Source: Bacteroidota bacterium
Lineage (GTDB): Bacteria; Bacteroidota; Bacteroidia; Cytophagales; Cyclobacteriaceae
Direction: 5' to 3'
NCBI GenBank assembly: GCA_003242315.1
Contig: QGUY01000155.1
Location: forward strand, 1 to 9,236
Length of the DNA stretch: 9,236 bases
Made by a program: the position numbers and the translations under genes. Under the pieces are notes generated by a model. The model was given only the letters and a program-made list of their open reading frames with translations, was not told the DNA's origin and made no database searches. Positions 1 to 6,370 of this stretch are shown here, in pieces (the stretch's first letter is position 1; the number at the start of each line of letters is the position of its first letter).

Positions 1-1
1 T

Positions 2-28
2 GATGCGATGCCTGGCTGGAAGTACTGA
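2..28 (+). CDS. possible 3' end of an upstream gene (C-terminal 8 codons)
   Basis: One frame reads DAMPGWKY and then a TGA stop at 26-28, directly before the inverted repeat that begins at 27. A coding frame that closes just where an intergenic element opens is what one expects for the end of an upstream operon gene. Eight codons are too few to identify a family, and another frame is also open for a similar stretch, so this is only a possibility. Confidence 0.25.
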   Translation, partial: DAMPGWKY

Positions 29-146
29 ACCCCATAGGACATTGGACACATAGAGGTCACATAGAGGGTTTTTGTGATGACATCAGCAGACAACCCTCTC
101 AACTCCACCTATGTGCTCCCTATGTGTCCTAAGTCCTATGTGGTTC
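27..146. repeat. large imperfect inverted repeat (REP-like intergenic palindrome)
   Basis: The left arm (27-70) starts GAACCCCATAGGAC. It is matched by the reverse complement of the right arm (92-146), which reads GAACCACATAGGAC. The arms are separated by a loop of about 20 bases (71-91). Each arm carries three CATAG/CTATG units with mirrored spacing: 16 then 11 bases on the left (33, 49, 60) and 11 then 16 on the right (109, 120, 136). The arms close on AGGGTT (65-70) and AACCCT (92-97). No T-tract follows the right arm, so it is not a classical intrinsic terminator. It probably belongs to a dispersed palindromic family, but copy number cannot be seen here. Transcribed, it could form a long hairpin between the upstream gene and the acetyltransferase gene. 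Confidence 0.8.
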
Positions 147-172
147 CCCCAAATTCTCCGTAATTCGCAATC

Positions 173-760
173 ATGACTGATGAAAAACTCTACTTCGCTC
201 ACGAAACAGCCGTCATCGATCCCGGGTGTGAGATCGGGAAGGGAACGAAGATCTGGCATTTCTCGCACATCATGACCGGCTGCAGGATTGGCGAAAACTG
301 CAACATAGGACAGAACGTTGTCGTTTCACCGGAAGTCGTCCTGGGCAACAACGTCAAGGTACAGAACAACGTGTCGATTTACACGGGTGTCACCTGCGAT
401 GACGATGTATTTCTGGGGCCTTCGATGGTGTTCACAAATGTCATCAATCCAAGGAGTGCCATTAACCGGAGATCGCAGTACGCACGCACTCATGTTGGAA
501 AAGGTGCTACCATCGGCGCGAATGCTACCATCGTCTGCGGCAACGACATTGGCAAGTACGCTTTCATCGGAGCAGGCGCTGTTGTTACCCGGGAGGTACC
601 TGACTATGCCCTGGTTGTGGGAAATCCGGCACGACAAACCGGGTGGATGAGCGAAGCGGGACATAAACTCAAATTTGACGAAAAGGGAATTGCAGTATGT
701 CCCGAAACAGGTGAACGTTACGCATTGGAGAATGGCAAGGTGAAGAAGTTGACATCTTGA
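173..760 (+). CDS. wlbB: WlbB/WbpD-type UDP-2-acetamido-3-amino-2,3-dideoxy-glucuronate N-acetyltransferase
   Basis: This 195-residue protein is a left-handed beta-helix (hexapeptide repeat) acyltransferase. It should transfer an acetyl group from acetyl-CoA to the 3-amino group of UDP-2-acetamido-3-amino-2,3-dideoxy-glucuronate, giving the 2,3-diacetamido sugar. Hexapeptide coils run from about residue 10 to 150 with many I/V-G-x-x steps. The family signature lies in the middle (GPSMVFTNVINPR, residues 82-94), followed by GATIGANATIVCG (111-123) and ALVVGNPARQTGWM (146-159). The C-terminal tail CPETGERY (176-183) is also typical of WlbB/WbpD, and the length matches the family. The ATG at 173 has no Shine-Dalgarno, but the homologous N-terminus begins within a few residues of it. 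The dehydrogenase acting earlier in the same pathway follows after 17 bases, which strongly supports the role. A related sugar-nucleotide amine remains possible as substrate. Confidence 0.88.
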   Translation: MTDEKLYFAHETAVIDPGCEIGKGTKIWHFSHIMTGCRIGENCNIGQNVVVSPEVVLGNNVKVQNNVSIYTGVTCDDDVFLGPSMVFTNVINPRSAINRRSQYARTHVGKGATIGANATIVCGNDIGKYAFIGAGAVVTREVPDYALVVGNPARQTGWMSEAGHKLKFDEKGIAVCPETGERYALENGKVKKLTS

Positions 761-777
761 AGTACTGATAGGCATAT

Positions 778-1716
778 ATGAAAAATTTTGCGTTGATAGG
801 GGTCGCTGGTTTCATCGCCCCAAGACATTTAAGGGCGATTAAAGACACGGGTAATAATCTCGTCGCTGCGCTTGACAAATTTGACCAAGTCGGTGTTCTG
901 GATTCCTATTTTCCCAATGCGGATTTCTTCACCGAGTTTGAACGTTTCGACCGACATCTCGATAAGCTTCGGAGAAAAGGTACCAGGGTCGACTATGTCA
1001 GCATTTGCACACCCAACTATCTTCACGACTCCCATATTCGCTTCGCGCTTCGTCACGGTGCCGACGCGATTTGCGAAAAGCCTCTCGTGCTCAACCCCTG
1101 GAACGTTGACGCCCTTGGAGAGATTGAAAAGGAAACAGGAAAAAAAATCTATACGATCCTGCAACTAAGGTTGCACCCGAGCATTATCGCTTTGAAAGAG
1201 AAGATTCAGAGTGGCGACCCGGGAAAGATACACGACGTTGATCTTACCTATATAACGTCTCGAGGCAACTGGTACAAGATCAGCTGGAAAGGTGATCCGG
1301 CCAAGTCGGGTGGCGTGGCAACCAACATCGGCATTCACTTCTTCGACATGCTCCTTTGGATCTTCGGAAATGTAAAGAAGGTAGAAGTTCACATTTCCAC
1401 GGATGATACGATGGCGGGATACATGGAACTCGACAAGGCGAGGGTGAGATGGTTCCTGAGCATCAACGCTAACAATTTGCCCCGTGAAGTAGTGCAGGAA
1501 GGAAAGCGAACCTATCGATCGATAACCGTAGAATCAGAGAGCATTGAGTTTAGCGAAGGCTTCACAGACCTTCATACCCTGAGTTACCGTGAAATTCTCA
1601 ACGGCTCGGGTTTCGGATTGACCGATGCAGGACCTTCCATTGAACTGGTTCATCGAATCAGGAACAGCGAAGTCACAACGAACTCTCCAAATATTCATCC
1701 CTTTGCCGCCAAATAA
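778..1716 (+). CDS. wlbA: WlbA/WbpB-type UDP-N-acetylglucosamine-uronate 3-dehydrogenase (Gfo/Idh/MocA family)
   Basis: This 312-residue NAD-dependent oxidoreductase oxidises the C3 hydroxyl of UDP-GlcNAc-uronate to the 3-keto sugar, which a PLP aminotransferase then aminates. The N-terminal Rossmann fold opens with GVAGFIA (residues 8-14). The family's EKP motif is at 100-102, with K101 the expected catalytic lysine. The C-terminal domain carries VDLTYITSRGNWY (154-166) and GGVATNIGIHFFD (178-190), the latter with the conserved His187 and Asp190. These stretches are close to WlbA of Bordetella as I remember it. Relatives of that type recycle their bound NAD with 2-oxoglutarate, but whether this one does cannot be read from the sequence. 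The gene sits 17 bases after wlbB and is probably co-transcribed with it. The aminotransferase (WlbC/WbpE), the UDP-GlcNAc 6-dehydrogenase and the 2-epimerase needed to complete the path are not in the window. Confidence 0.88.
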   Translation: MKNFALIGVAGFIAPRHLRAIKDTGNNLVAALDKFDQVGVLDSYFPNADFFTEFERFDRHLDKLRRKGTRVDYVSICTPNYLHDSHIRFALRHGADAICEKPLVLNPWNVDALGEIEKETGKKIYTILQLRLHPSIIALKEKIQSGDPGKIHDVDLTYITSRGNWYKISWKGDPAKSGGVATNIGIHFFDMLLWIFGNVKKVEVHISTDDTMAGYMELDKARVRWFLSINANNLPREVVQEGKRTYRSITVESESIEFSEGFTDLHTLSYREILNGSGFGLTDAGPSIELVHRIRNSEVTTNSPNIHPFAAK

Positions 1717-1946
1717 ACTCGTGGAAGTAACCAACGTCCCCTCCCCGGTATAACTATTCCTCTATTGGTCAGGGATTCCATGGAATCTTCCAGCGGGATG
1801 GCATTCTTCTTGCGGTTGACTATATTTGTGTTTCTTCCAGAGCCATCCCATGAGCGTGGGAACATTTCCACAGCTTGCCGGCCTGGTTTTCTTTCACAAA
1901 GCCCCTTTTACAACCACACTTGGCCCGGGGTAAGTAAAGCTAACGT
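1717..1946. other. 230-base intergenic gap with small palindromes
   Basis: No convincing gene lies here. The only sizeable open frame (from 1765) runs into the lipoprotein gene in another frame, and its translation has no recognisable features. Two symmetric elements stand out. One is a perfect 14-base palindrome, GATTCCATGGAATC, at 1774-1787. The other is a short hairpin, TCCCA-TGAGCG-TGGGA, at 1846-1861. Neither is followed by a T-run that would make a clear terminator. A promoter-like element lies between them at 1821-1828. The gap separates the uronate-pathway pair from the lipoprotein gene and so marks a transcription-unit boundary. Confidence 0.6.
1821..1828 (+). promoter_or_regulatory. 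possible Bacteroidota -7 promoter element
   Basis: TATATTTG fits the TAnnTTTG consensus of the Bacteroidota housekeeping sigma factor. No good TTTG/TTG lies at the expected distance upstream (about 20 bases); the nearest TTGs are only a few bases away. If used, transcription would begin near 1835 and leave a leader of about 110 bases before the lipoprotein start at 1947. This is a weak candidate resting on one half-site. Confidence 0.3.
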
Positions 1947-3539
1947 ATGCGGTTTACTAGCCGTCTTAAGTACCTGGCGTATGTTTTCGCATTTGTGATG
2001 GCATTCGCCTGTGATTCGGATAATGAACCGAAACCGAACTCGGTGTCTCACTTGAGCCGGCTAATGCACCTTAATCTGTCGGCTGGCGAGCTGAATCCAC
2101 AATTTTCTCCTGAGACTCTTGAGTATGATACGTGGGTGAGTCGCGACAATTACTCCCTAACGGTCACGGCTGCGGGTGGCTTTCTTCCGGTAGACATCCA
2201 GTATTTCCTGAATGAAAAAAAAGTTGACCCCACCTTCCCGCTGAAGGTTGGCCTCAATCGGCTTGTGATACGCGTTTCATTTGGGGAAGACGTCACCGAG
2301 TACGTGATAAACATTGAACGTGAGGCCTTGCGAATCACGACCATAGACACGGTGGCGCTGGCTCCTCAAGCGGTGGAAATAGAGGAGACGGCTTCAGGGT
2401 ATGAGTTTGTCTATGGATACACTACCGAGTTCGCCGACCTACAGCTGACGTTAGACGATTCGCTGGCCACATCGATAGTCGTGAATAAGGTAACGGGCTC
2501 CGAATACTCCAACCAAATCCCCCTGCAACCGGGAATCAACCGATTGGAAATAATTGTAACAGCGGATGACGGTGAGACGACGCGTTCGTATGATCTCAAC
2601 ATCACCAGGAATCCCTGGCAACTGGTTGCTGAAGCCGCCCCTTTTTCGAAGAGGGATGGCGCCCTGGTCGTAGAATTTAAAGGCAAACTGTGGTTATTCG
2701 GTGGGTATCCGTTCGATCCTCCCAACAACATTCATATCTGGGTGTCTGCCGACGGAGAGAACTGGGAATACGCAGCGACTCCGCCGACTGATTTACTACG
2801 TCATGCGGTAACTCCGGTGGTTTACGATGACAAGATTTGGGTGATTAGCGGCGACGGCAAGAACGACGTTTGGAGTTCACCAGACGGTATCAACTGGACA
2901 CAAGTTGCCACCGATCTCCCGTGGGGCTATCGATACTCACCGTATGTGTTTGCATTCAAAGGCAAACTCTGGCTGATGGGAGGCCACTCATGGTGGGATG
3001 AAGCCGGCATTTATGTATTGCCTGACGGTGTTCCGCCGGTAGGGTTTAATGATGTGTGGTCATCTGAAGATGGCATAACCTGGGAGAAGGTTTTGGATCA
3101 TGCCCCATGGGCTCCAAGAGGCATGACGCACGGAAGTGTCGTGTTCAACGGCCGCATGTGGATCATTGGTGGTGGCATTAAGGATTCGGAAACCATTGAA
3201 GCGTATAACGACGTTTGGTCATCTGAAGACGGAATCGTGTGGGAACGGATGCCGGATGCACCGTGGGAGCGTCGGTATCATTTTAGTGCGGCCGTATTCG
3301 AGAACAAGATTTGGATCACAGACGGATCTGTTTACCCCAGTCAGAGCAACATGAGCGACGAGGTTTGGTTCACTGAAGACGGCAGAACATGGACCCAACT
3401 CAAGGCAACGCCATGGCCGGCAAGGCATGCATCTTCTTTGGTGCCCTTCAACAACAAACTGCTCCTCTTGTGTGGCATGGGACTGGACGGAATCACCCGG
3501 AATGATATCTGGAAAGTGGAGCCGGGAATTGCCTATTGA
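1947..3539 (+). CDS. surface lipoprotein with two cadherin-like beta-sandwich domains and a six-bladed Kelch/Asp-box-like propeller
   Basis: This is a 530-residue exported lipoprotein of unknown role. Residues 1-21 form a signal peptide (basic start, hydrophobic core) ending in MAFA before Cys22, the likely lipidation site. The following DSDNE is acidic, as in Bacteroidota signals that send lipoproteins to the cell surface. Residues 35-126 and about 127-221 are two cadherin-like beta-sandwich domains (LNPQFSPETLEYD at 49-61; PLKVGLNRLVIRV at 98-110; PLQPGINRLEIIV at 192-204). From about 223 to the end there are six blades. Each has a Kelch-like strand (KLWLFGG 247, KIWVISG 296, KLWLMGG 340, RMWIIGG 403, KIWITDG 454, KLLLLCG 504). 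Five end in an Asp-box-like SxDGxxW segment (267, 311, 373, 426, 476). No catalytic residues stand out. It may bind glycan or protein at the surface. Its place between sugar-biosynthesis genes is the only functional hint. Confidence 0.85.
   Translation: MRFTSRLKYLAYVFAFVMAFACDSDNEPKPNSVSHLSRLMHLNLSAGELNPQFSPETLEYDTWVSRDNYSLTVTAAGGFLPVDIQYFLNEKKVDPTFPLKVGLNRLVIRVSFGEDVTEYVINIEREALRITTIDTVALAPQAVEIEETASGYEFVYGYTTEFADLQLTLDDSLATSIVVNKVTGSEYSNQIPLQPGINRLEIIVTADDGETTRSYDLNITRNPWQLVAEAAPFSKRDGALVVEFKGKLWLFGGYPFDPPNNIHIWVSADGENWEYAATPPTDLLRHAVTPVVYDDKIWVISGDGKNDVWSSPDGINWTQVATDLPWGYRYSPYVFAFKGKLWLMGGHSWWDEAGIYVLPDGVPPVGFNDVWSSEDGITWEKVLDHAPWAPRGMTHGSVVFNGRMWIIGGGIKDSETIEAYNDVWSSEDGIVWERMPDAPWERRYHFSAAVFENKIWITDGSVYPSQSNMSDEVWFTEDGRTWTQLKATPWPARHASSLVPFNNKLLLLCGMGLDGITRNDIWKVEPGIAY
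3052..3230 (+). repeat. near-identical DNA repeats encoding propeller blade signatures
   Basis: The segments starting at about 3052 and 3211 share the core TGGTCATCTGAAGA and differ mainly at silent positions, both encoding DVWSSEDGI. They lie in adjacent blades, about 159 bases apart. The other blades (around 2736, 2868 and 3363) encode the same motif with more divergent codons. This suggests that two blades arose by a more recent duplication or were homogenised by conversion. Confidence 0.6.
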
Positions 3540-3541
3540 AA

Positions 3542-3572
3542 TTGGGCAAATGGCAAGGGTCCGTTATTTTTG
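3542..3572 (+). promoter_or_regulatory. Bacteroidota-type promoter for the nonulosonic acid operon
   Basis: A TTG (-33 element, 3542-3544) is followed after 20 bases by TATTTTTG (3565-3572), an exact match to the TAnnTTTG -7 consensus. Transcription would start near 3579, leaving a leader of about 13 bases before the neuA ATG at 3592. The site fills most of the 52-base gap between the lipoprotein stop and neuA. The hexamer GGGTCC occurs twice (3557-3562 and 3572-3577) around the -7 element and might be a regulator site, though two copies of six bases may be chance. Confidence 0.55.
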
Positions 3573-3591
3573 GGTCCATTAATGATCTTCT

Positions 3592-4302
3592 ATGTTGTTT
3601 GACAAGTACATCGCCTGGATACCTGCCAGGGGGGGATCGAAGCGGCTGCCCAAAAAGAATAGTCTGATCTTTTGTGGTAAGCCGCTGATCTTTTATTCCA
3701 TCGATGTTGCCAAACGCTGCCCATCGATTGACAAGGTTTATGTCTCTACGGACGACTCCAATATCGCGGATCTCGCTCGTCAGTATGGCGCGGAAGTGAT
3801 CATGCGTCCGGAAGCGTTATCCTCTGACACTGCGTCAACAGGAAGCGCAGCTCAGCACCTGCTGGCCACCCTTGGGATTACCTCGAGCAAACAGCTTAAG
3901 GGTCTGATAACACTGCAACCCACACAACCGCTCCGAACGGTTTCGCTCCTCGAATCGTGTATAGAGAAGTTCGAGAACGCCAATGCCAGCGCCCTTTTGA
4001 CTGTGGGTCGCAACAGACATAAGCTTGGACGAATCGAAAATGGCGCATTCATAACGATTACCTATAAACCTGAGCAGCGGTCGCAGGACATGGAACCGCT
4101 GTACTTTGAAGACGGCGTCGTTTACATTACAAAACCCGAATTGATTTTGGAAAAGGGGATGGTTTTTGATGAGTCCGCCGTACCTTTCGTTATCCCCGAT
4201 GTGTATTCGCGTATCGACATTGACGATAAGCTTGATTTCGATATCGCGGAATTTATTTTCATGCATGAAAAAGAACTGGTAAATGAGTTCAGCCCCCGGT
4301 AA
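3592..4302 (+). CDS. neuA: CMP-nonulosonate (acylneuraminate) cytidylyltransferase
   Basis: This 236-residue cytoplasmic enzyme activates a nonulosonic acid with CTP, giving the CMP-sugar donor used by sialyl- or legionaminyl-type transferases. The nucleotide-binding signature PARGGSKRLPKKN is at residues 11-23. Next come STDDSNIADLARQYGAEV (52-69), RPEALSSDTAST (72-83), the substrate loop LQPTQPLR (108-115) and DGVVY (174-178). The acidic stretch DIDDKLDFDIAE (209-220) carries the expected metal-binding aspartates. The length is that of the single-domain NeuA/LegF/PseF group, with no extra hydrolase domain. The start has a short A/T-rich leader and directly follows the promoter. The end overlaps neuB by 20 bases, suggesting translational coupling. 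The sequence does not tell which nonulosonate is used; the neighbouring NeuB and NeuC argue for Neu/Leg and against Pse. Confidence 0.92.
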   Translation: MLFDKYIAWIPARGGSKRLPKKNSLIFCGKPLIFYSIDVAKRCPSIDKVYVSTDDSNIADLARQYGAEVIMRPEALSSDTASTGSAAQHLLATLGITSSKQLKGLITLQPTQPLRTVSLLESCIEKFENANASALLTVGRNRHKLGRIENGAFITITYKPEQRSQDMEPLYFEDGVVYITKPELILEKGMVFDESAVPFVIPDVYSRIDIDDKLDFDIAEFIFMHEKELVNEFSPR

Positions 4303-5341
4303 CTATCCGTTTATTGAAATTGCTGGTCGAAAGATCGGGCGCGATTTTGAACCGCTTGTGATTGCCGAGATTGGCATCAATCACAATGGCAGCCTTCAGA
4401 CAGCGTTTGAGATGGTGGATGCCGCCGCCAGCGCTGGCGTAGAAGTCGTCAAGCACCAAACCCATATTGTCGAGGATGAGATGGCGTCGGAAGCTAAAAA
4501 AGTCAAACCCGGCAATTCCGACAAAAGCATCTACGAGATCATGGAAAGCTGCGCCCTGGATGAGGACGAAGAAATTGCGCTTAAGGAGTACGTAGAATCC
4601 AAAGGAATGATCTTCATAAGTACACCATTTTCGAGAGCCGCTGCTGACAGGCTCATGAAAATGAATGTGCCTGCATTCAAGATCGGATCGGGAGAGTGCA
4701 ACAACTATCCCCTTCTCGAGCATATTGCTTCCTTTGGCAAGCCGGTGATCCTCAGCACAGGGATGAACACCATCGAAAGCATACGCAAGGCAGTCGGCAT
4801 ATTTCAGAAAAAGGGAATCCAGTATGCCCTGCTGCATACCACCAATCTCTATCCGACACCCAACCATCTCGTTCGTCTTGGTGCTATGAAAGAGCTGGCG
4901 GAAGCATTTCCCGAAGCCGTATATGGCTTGTCCGATCACACGGTGACGAATCACGCCTGTTTTGCTGCCGTTGCGCTGGGGGCCTCGATCCTGGAAAGAC
5001 ATTTTACTGACCGCATGGATAGGGAAGGACCGGACATTATTTGCTCTATGGATCCAACCGCATGCAGGGAATTGATCGAAGGGAGCAGGATCATTCACTC
5101 CCAACTTGGCGGAACCAAAGGGCCTGCGAGCGAAGAGCAGGTGACGATCAATTTCGCTTTCGCGTCAGTCTGCACAATCCGTGAAATAAAGAAAGGCGAA
5201 GTGTTTTCACGTGATAACCTATGGGTAAAGCGTCCGGGCACAGGAGAGATTCTCGCGGAGGAATATGAATCGCTGCTTGGCAAGAGAGCAGCTACCGATA
5301 TCCCAAAGGATGTTCTTCTCAAAAGGAGCGATGTGGAATAA
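4283..5341 (+). CDS. neuB: N-acetylneuraminate / legionaminate synthase
   Basis: This 352-residue synthase condenses phosphoenolpyruvate with ManNAc (or its 2,4-diacetamido-6-deoxy analogue) to give the nine-carbon acid. The TIM barrel begins EPLVIAEIGINHNGS (residues 23-37). It carries KHQTHIVEDEM (57-67), SIYEIMESCAL (82-92), FISTPFSRAAA (111-121) and KIGSGECNNYPL (133-144). GLSDHT (215-220) and LERHFTDRMDREGPDI (237-252) contain His219 and His240, the expected metal ligands. The C-terminal SAF (antifreeze-like) domain runs from about 290 and includes WVKRPGTGEI (314-323), whose arginine reaches the partner's active site in family dimers. The match to the sialic-acid synthase of Neisseria as I recall it is close throughout, and the protein does not resemble PseI. 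The ATG lies 20 bases inside neuA. A methyltransferase gene follows after 11 bases. Confidence 0.93.
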   Translation: MSSAPGNYPFIEIAGRKIGRDFEPLVIAEIGINHNGSLQTAFEMVDAAASAGVEVVKHQTHIVEDEMASEAKKVKPGNSDKSIYEIMESCALDEDEEIALKEYVESKGMIFISTPFSRAAADRLMKMNVPAFKIGSGECNNYPLLEHIASFGKPVILSTGMNTIESIRKAVGIFQKKGIQYALLHTTNLYPTPNHLVRLGAMKELAEAFPEAVYGLSDHTVTNHACFAAVALGASILERHFTDRMDREGPDIICSMDPTACRELIEGSRIIHSQLGGTKGPASEEQVTINFAFASVCTIREIKKGEVFSRDNLWVKRPGTGEILAEEYESLLGKRAATDIPKDVLLKRSDVE

Positions 5342-5352
5342 TCGGGTTTTGA

Positions 5353-6366
5353 ATGGACAACAAAAAGACCAAATACACGAAGCCCATTGACTTACGGAAA
5401 TTCAACCGCGACAATCAATGGCGATTTAAGATCGCTGGTCTGCAGAAAGAGATTGCGGGAAAGCTTGTTAACGCTACGATCGAACTGAAGTCATGCCCTA
5501 TATGCGGTTCACCCGACAGCAAGCACTTCGTCACCATATACGAATATCCTTATCACGAATGCGCGGTATGCGGACACCTGTATTCGAAACGTCCACCCAC
5601 TGAGGATTCCGTTGCCCTGCTGTACAATGAAGACAAGGAAGGCAATGTCTTGTCCGGCCAGGCCGAGATATACATTCAAAAGGAACTCTACGACAAGCGT
5701 GTGAACGACATTGCCGCCCCGAAAGTCGCCTTCGTAGCTGAATCGCTCAAGCCCGGCGGCAAATGGGTCGACATCGGAGCAGGTGTCGGAGATCTTGTCC
5801 TGGCTGCCCGGAAGAACGGGTGGGATGCCGTAGGATTTGAAAGCGACGCTCACGAGGTGGCCTTCGCCACACAAATGGGATCTAACGTCGTAAACAAATT
5901 TCTCACTCCGGAGGATATGGTCCTGCTAAAGGACGCGGACGTCGTATCTACCATCAATGTGCTTGAGCACATTCTGAATCCGAAGGCTCTGGTCAATTCG
6001 ATCGCAGCCAACCTGCCCGTTGGTGCGCATTTTGTGTTTGAGGTTCCGCGTTTCCCGTCCCTGAGCGCCCTGGTGAACAGGTGCTTTCCGGACCTCGCTG
6101 CGCGTAACATTTACGCTCCCGATCACCTGCATCTATTTTCGGATAGATCGGCCGAAATCATGCTGGATGAGGCGGGGCTCGAACCGGTTTCCTGCTGGTT
6201 CTTTGGTCAGGACGTATACGAACTCATCACCAATTGCCTCGCGCAAGGAAACTTTGAGAATCATGACCTGATCGACAAGGTATTATCGCTGACAAATCAA
6301 CTCCAGGCAATTGTTGATCAGAATCAGCTCTCCGATACGATGTTAATGTTGACGAAGAAGAAATGA
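5353..6366 (+). CDS. class I SAM-dependent methyltransferase with N-terminal zinc ribbon
   Basis: This 337-residue protein is probably a sugar or small-molecule methyltransferase. An N-terminal zinc-ribbon-like module has cysteine pairs CPIC (48, 51) and CAVC (70, 73). The Rossmann-type catalytic domain follows, with SAM-binding motif I VDIGAGVGD (139-147), the acidic end of strand 2 at FESD (162-165) and INVLEHILNP (201-210). A family-typical segment PDHLHLFS (256-263) comes after FEVPRFPSL (229-237). A Cys-rich N-terminus is shared with several deoxysugar C-methyltransferases and with many uncharacterised polysaccharide-locus enzymes. The gene sits between neuB (11 bases before) and neuC (4 bases after), inside the operon, so a nonulosonic acid or its precursor is a natural guess for the acceptor. 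Neither acceptor nor methylated position (C, N or O) can be read from the sequence. Confidence 0.8.
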   Translation: MDNKKTKYTKPIDLRKFNRDNQWRFKIAGLQKEIAGKLVNATIELKSCPICGSPDSKHFVTIYEYPYHECAVCGHLYSKRPPTEDSVALLYNEDKEGNVLSGQAEIYIQKELYDKRVNDIAAPKVAFVAESLKPGGKWVDIGAGVGDLVLAARKNGWDAVGFESDAHEVAFATQMGSNVVNKFLTPEDMVLLKDADVVSTINVLEHILNPKALVNSIAANLPVGAHFVFEVPRFPSLSALVNRCFPDLAARNIYAPDHLHLFSDRSAEIMLDEAGLEPVSCWFFGQDVYELITNCLAQGNFENHDLIDKVLSLTNQLQAIVDQNQLSDTMLMLTKKK

Positions 6367-6370
6367 CCCG

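Noticed and set aside
27..146. Repeated CATAG/CTATG units as a possible small CRISPR array or an intrinsic terminator
   Set aside because: The units are only 5-10 bases with 11- and 16-base periods and inverted between arms, unlike CRISPR repeats. No T-tract follows the hairpin, so it is not a standard terminator.
1765..1998. 77-codon open frame in the gap before the lipoprotein gene
   Set aside because: It overlaps the lipoprotein signal-peptide region in a different frame and has no family resemblance or convincing start signal.
4289..5104. 271-codon open frame on the minus strand opposite neuB
   Set aside because: It is a shadow of neuB, whose + strand product matches the synthase family end to end. 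The antisense translation shows no recognisable domain.
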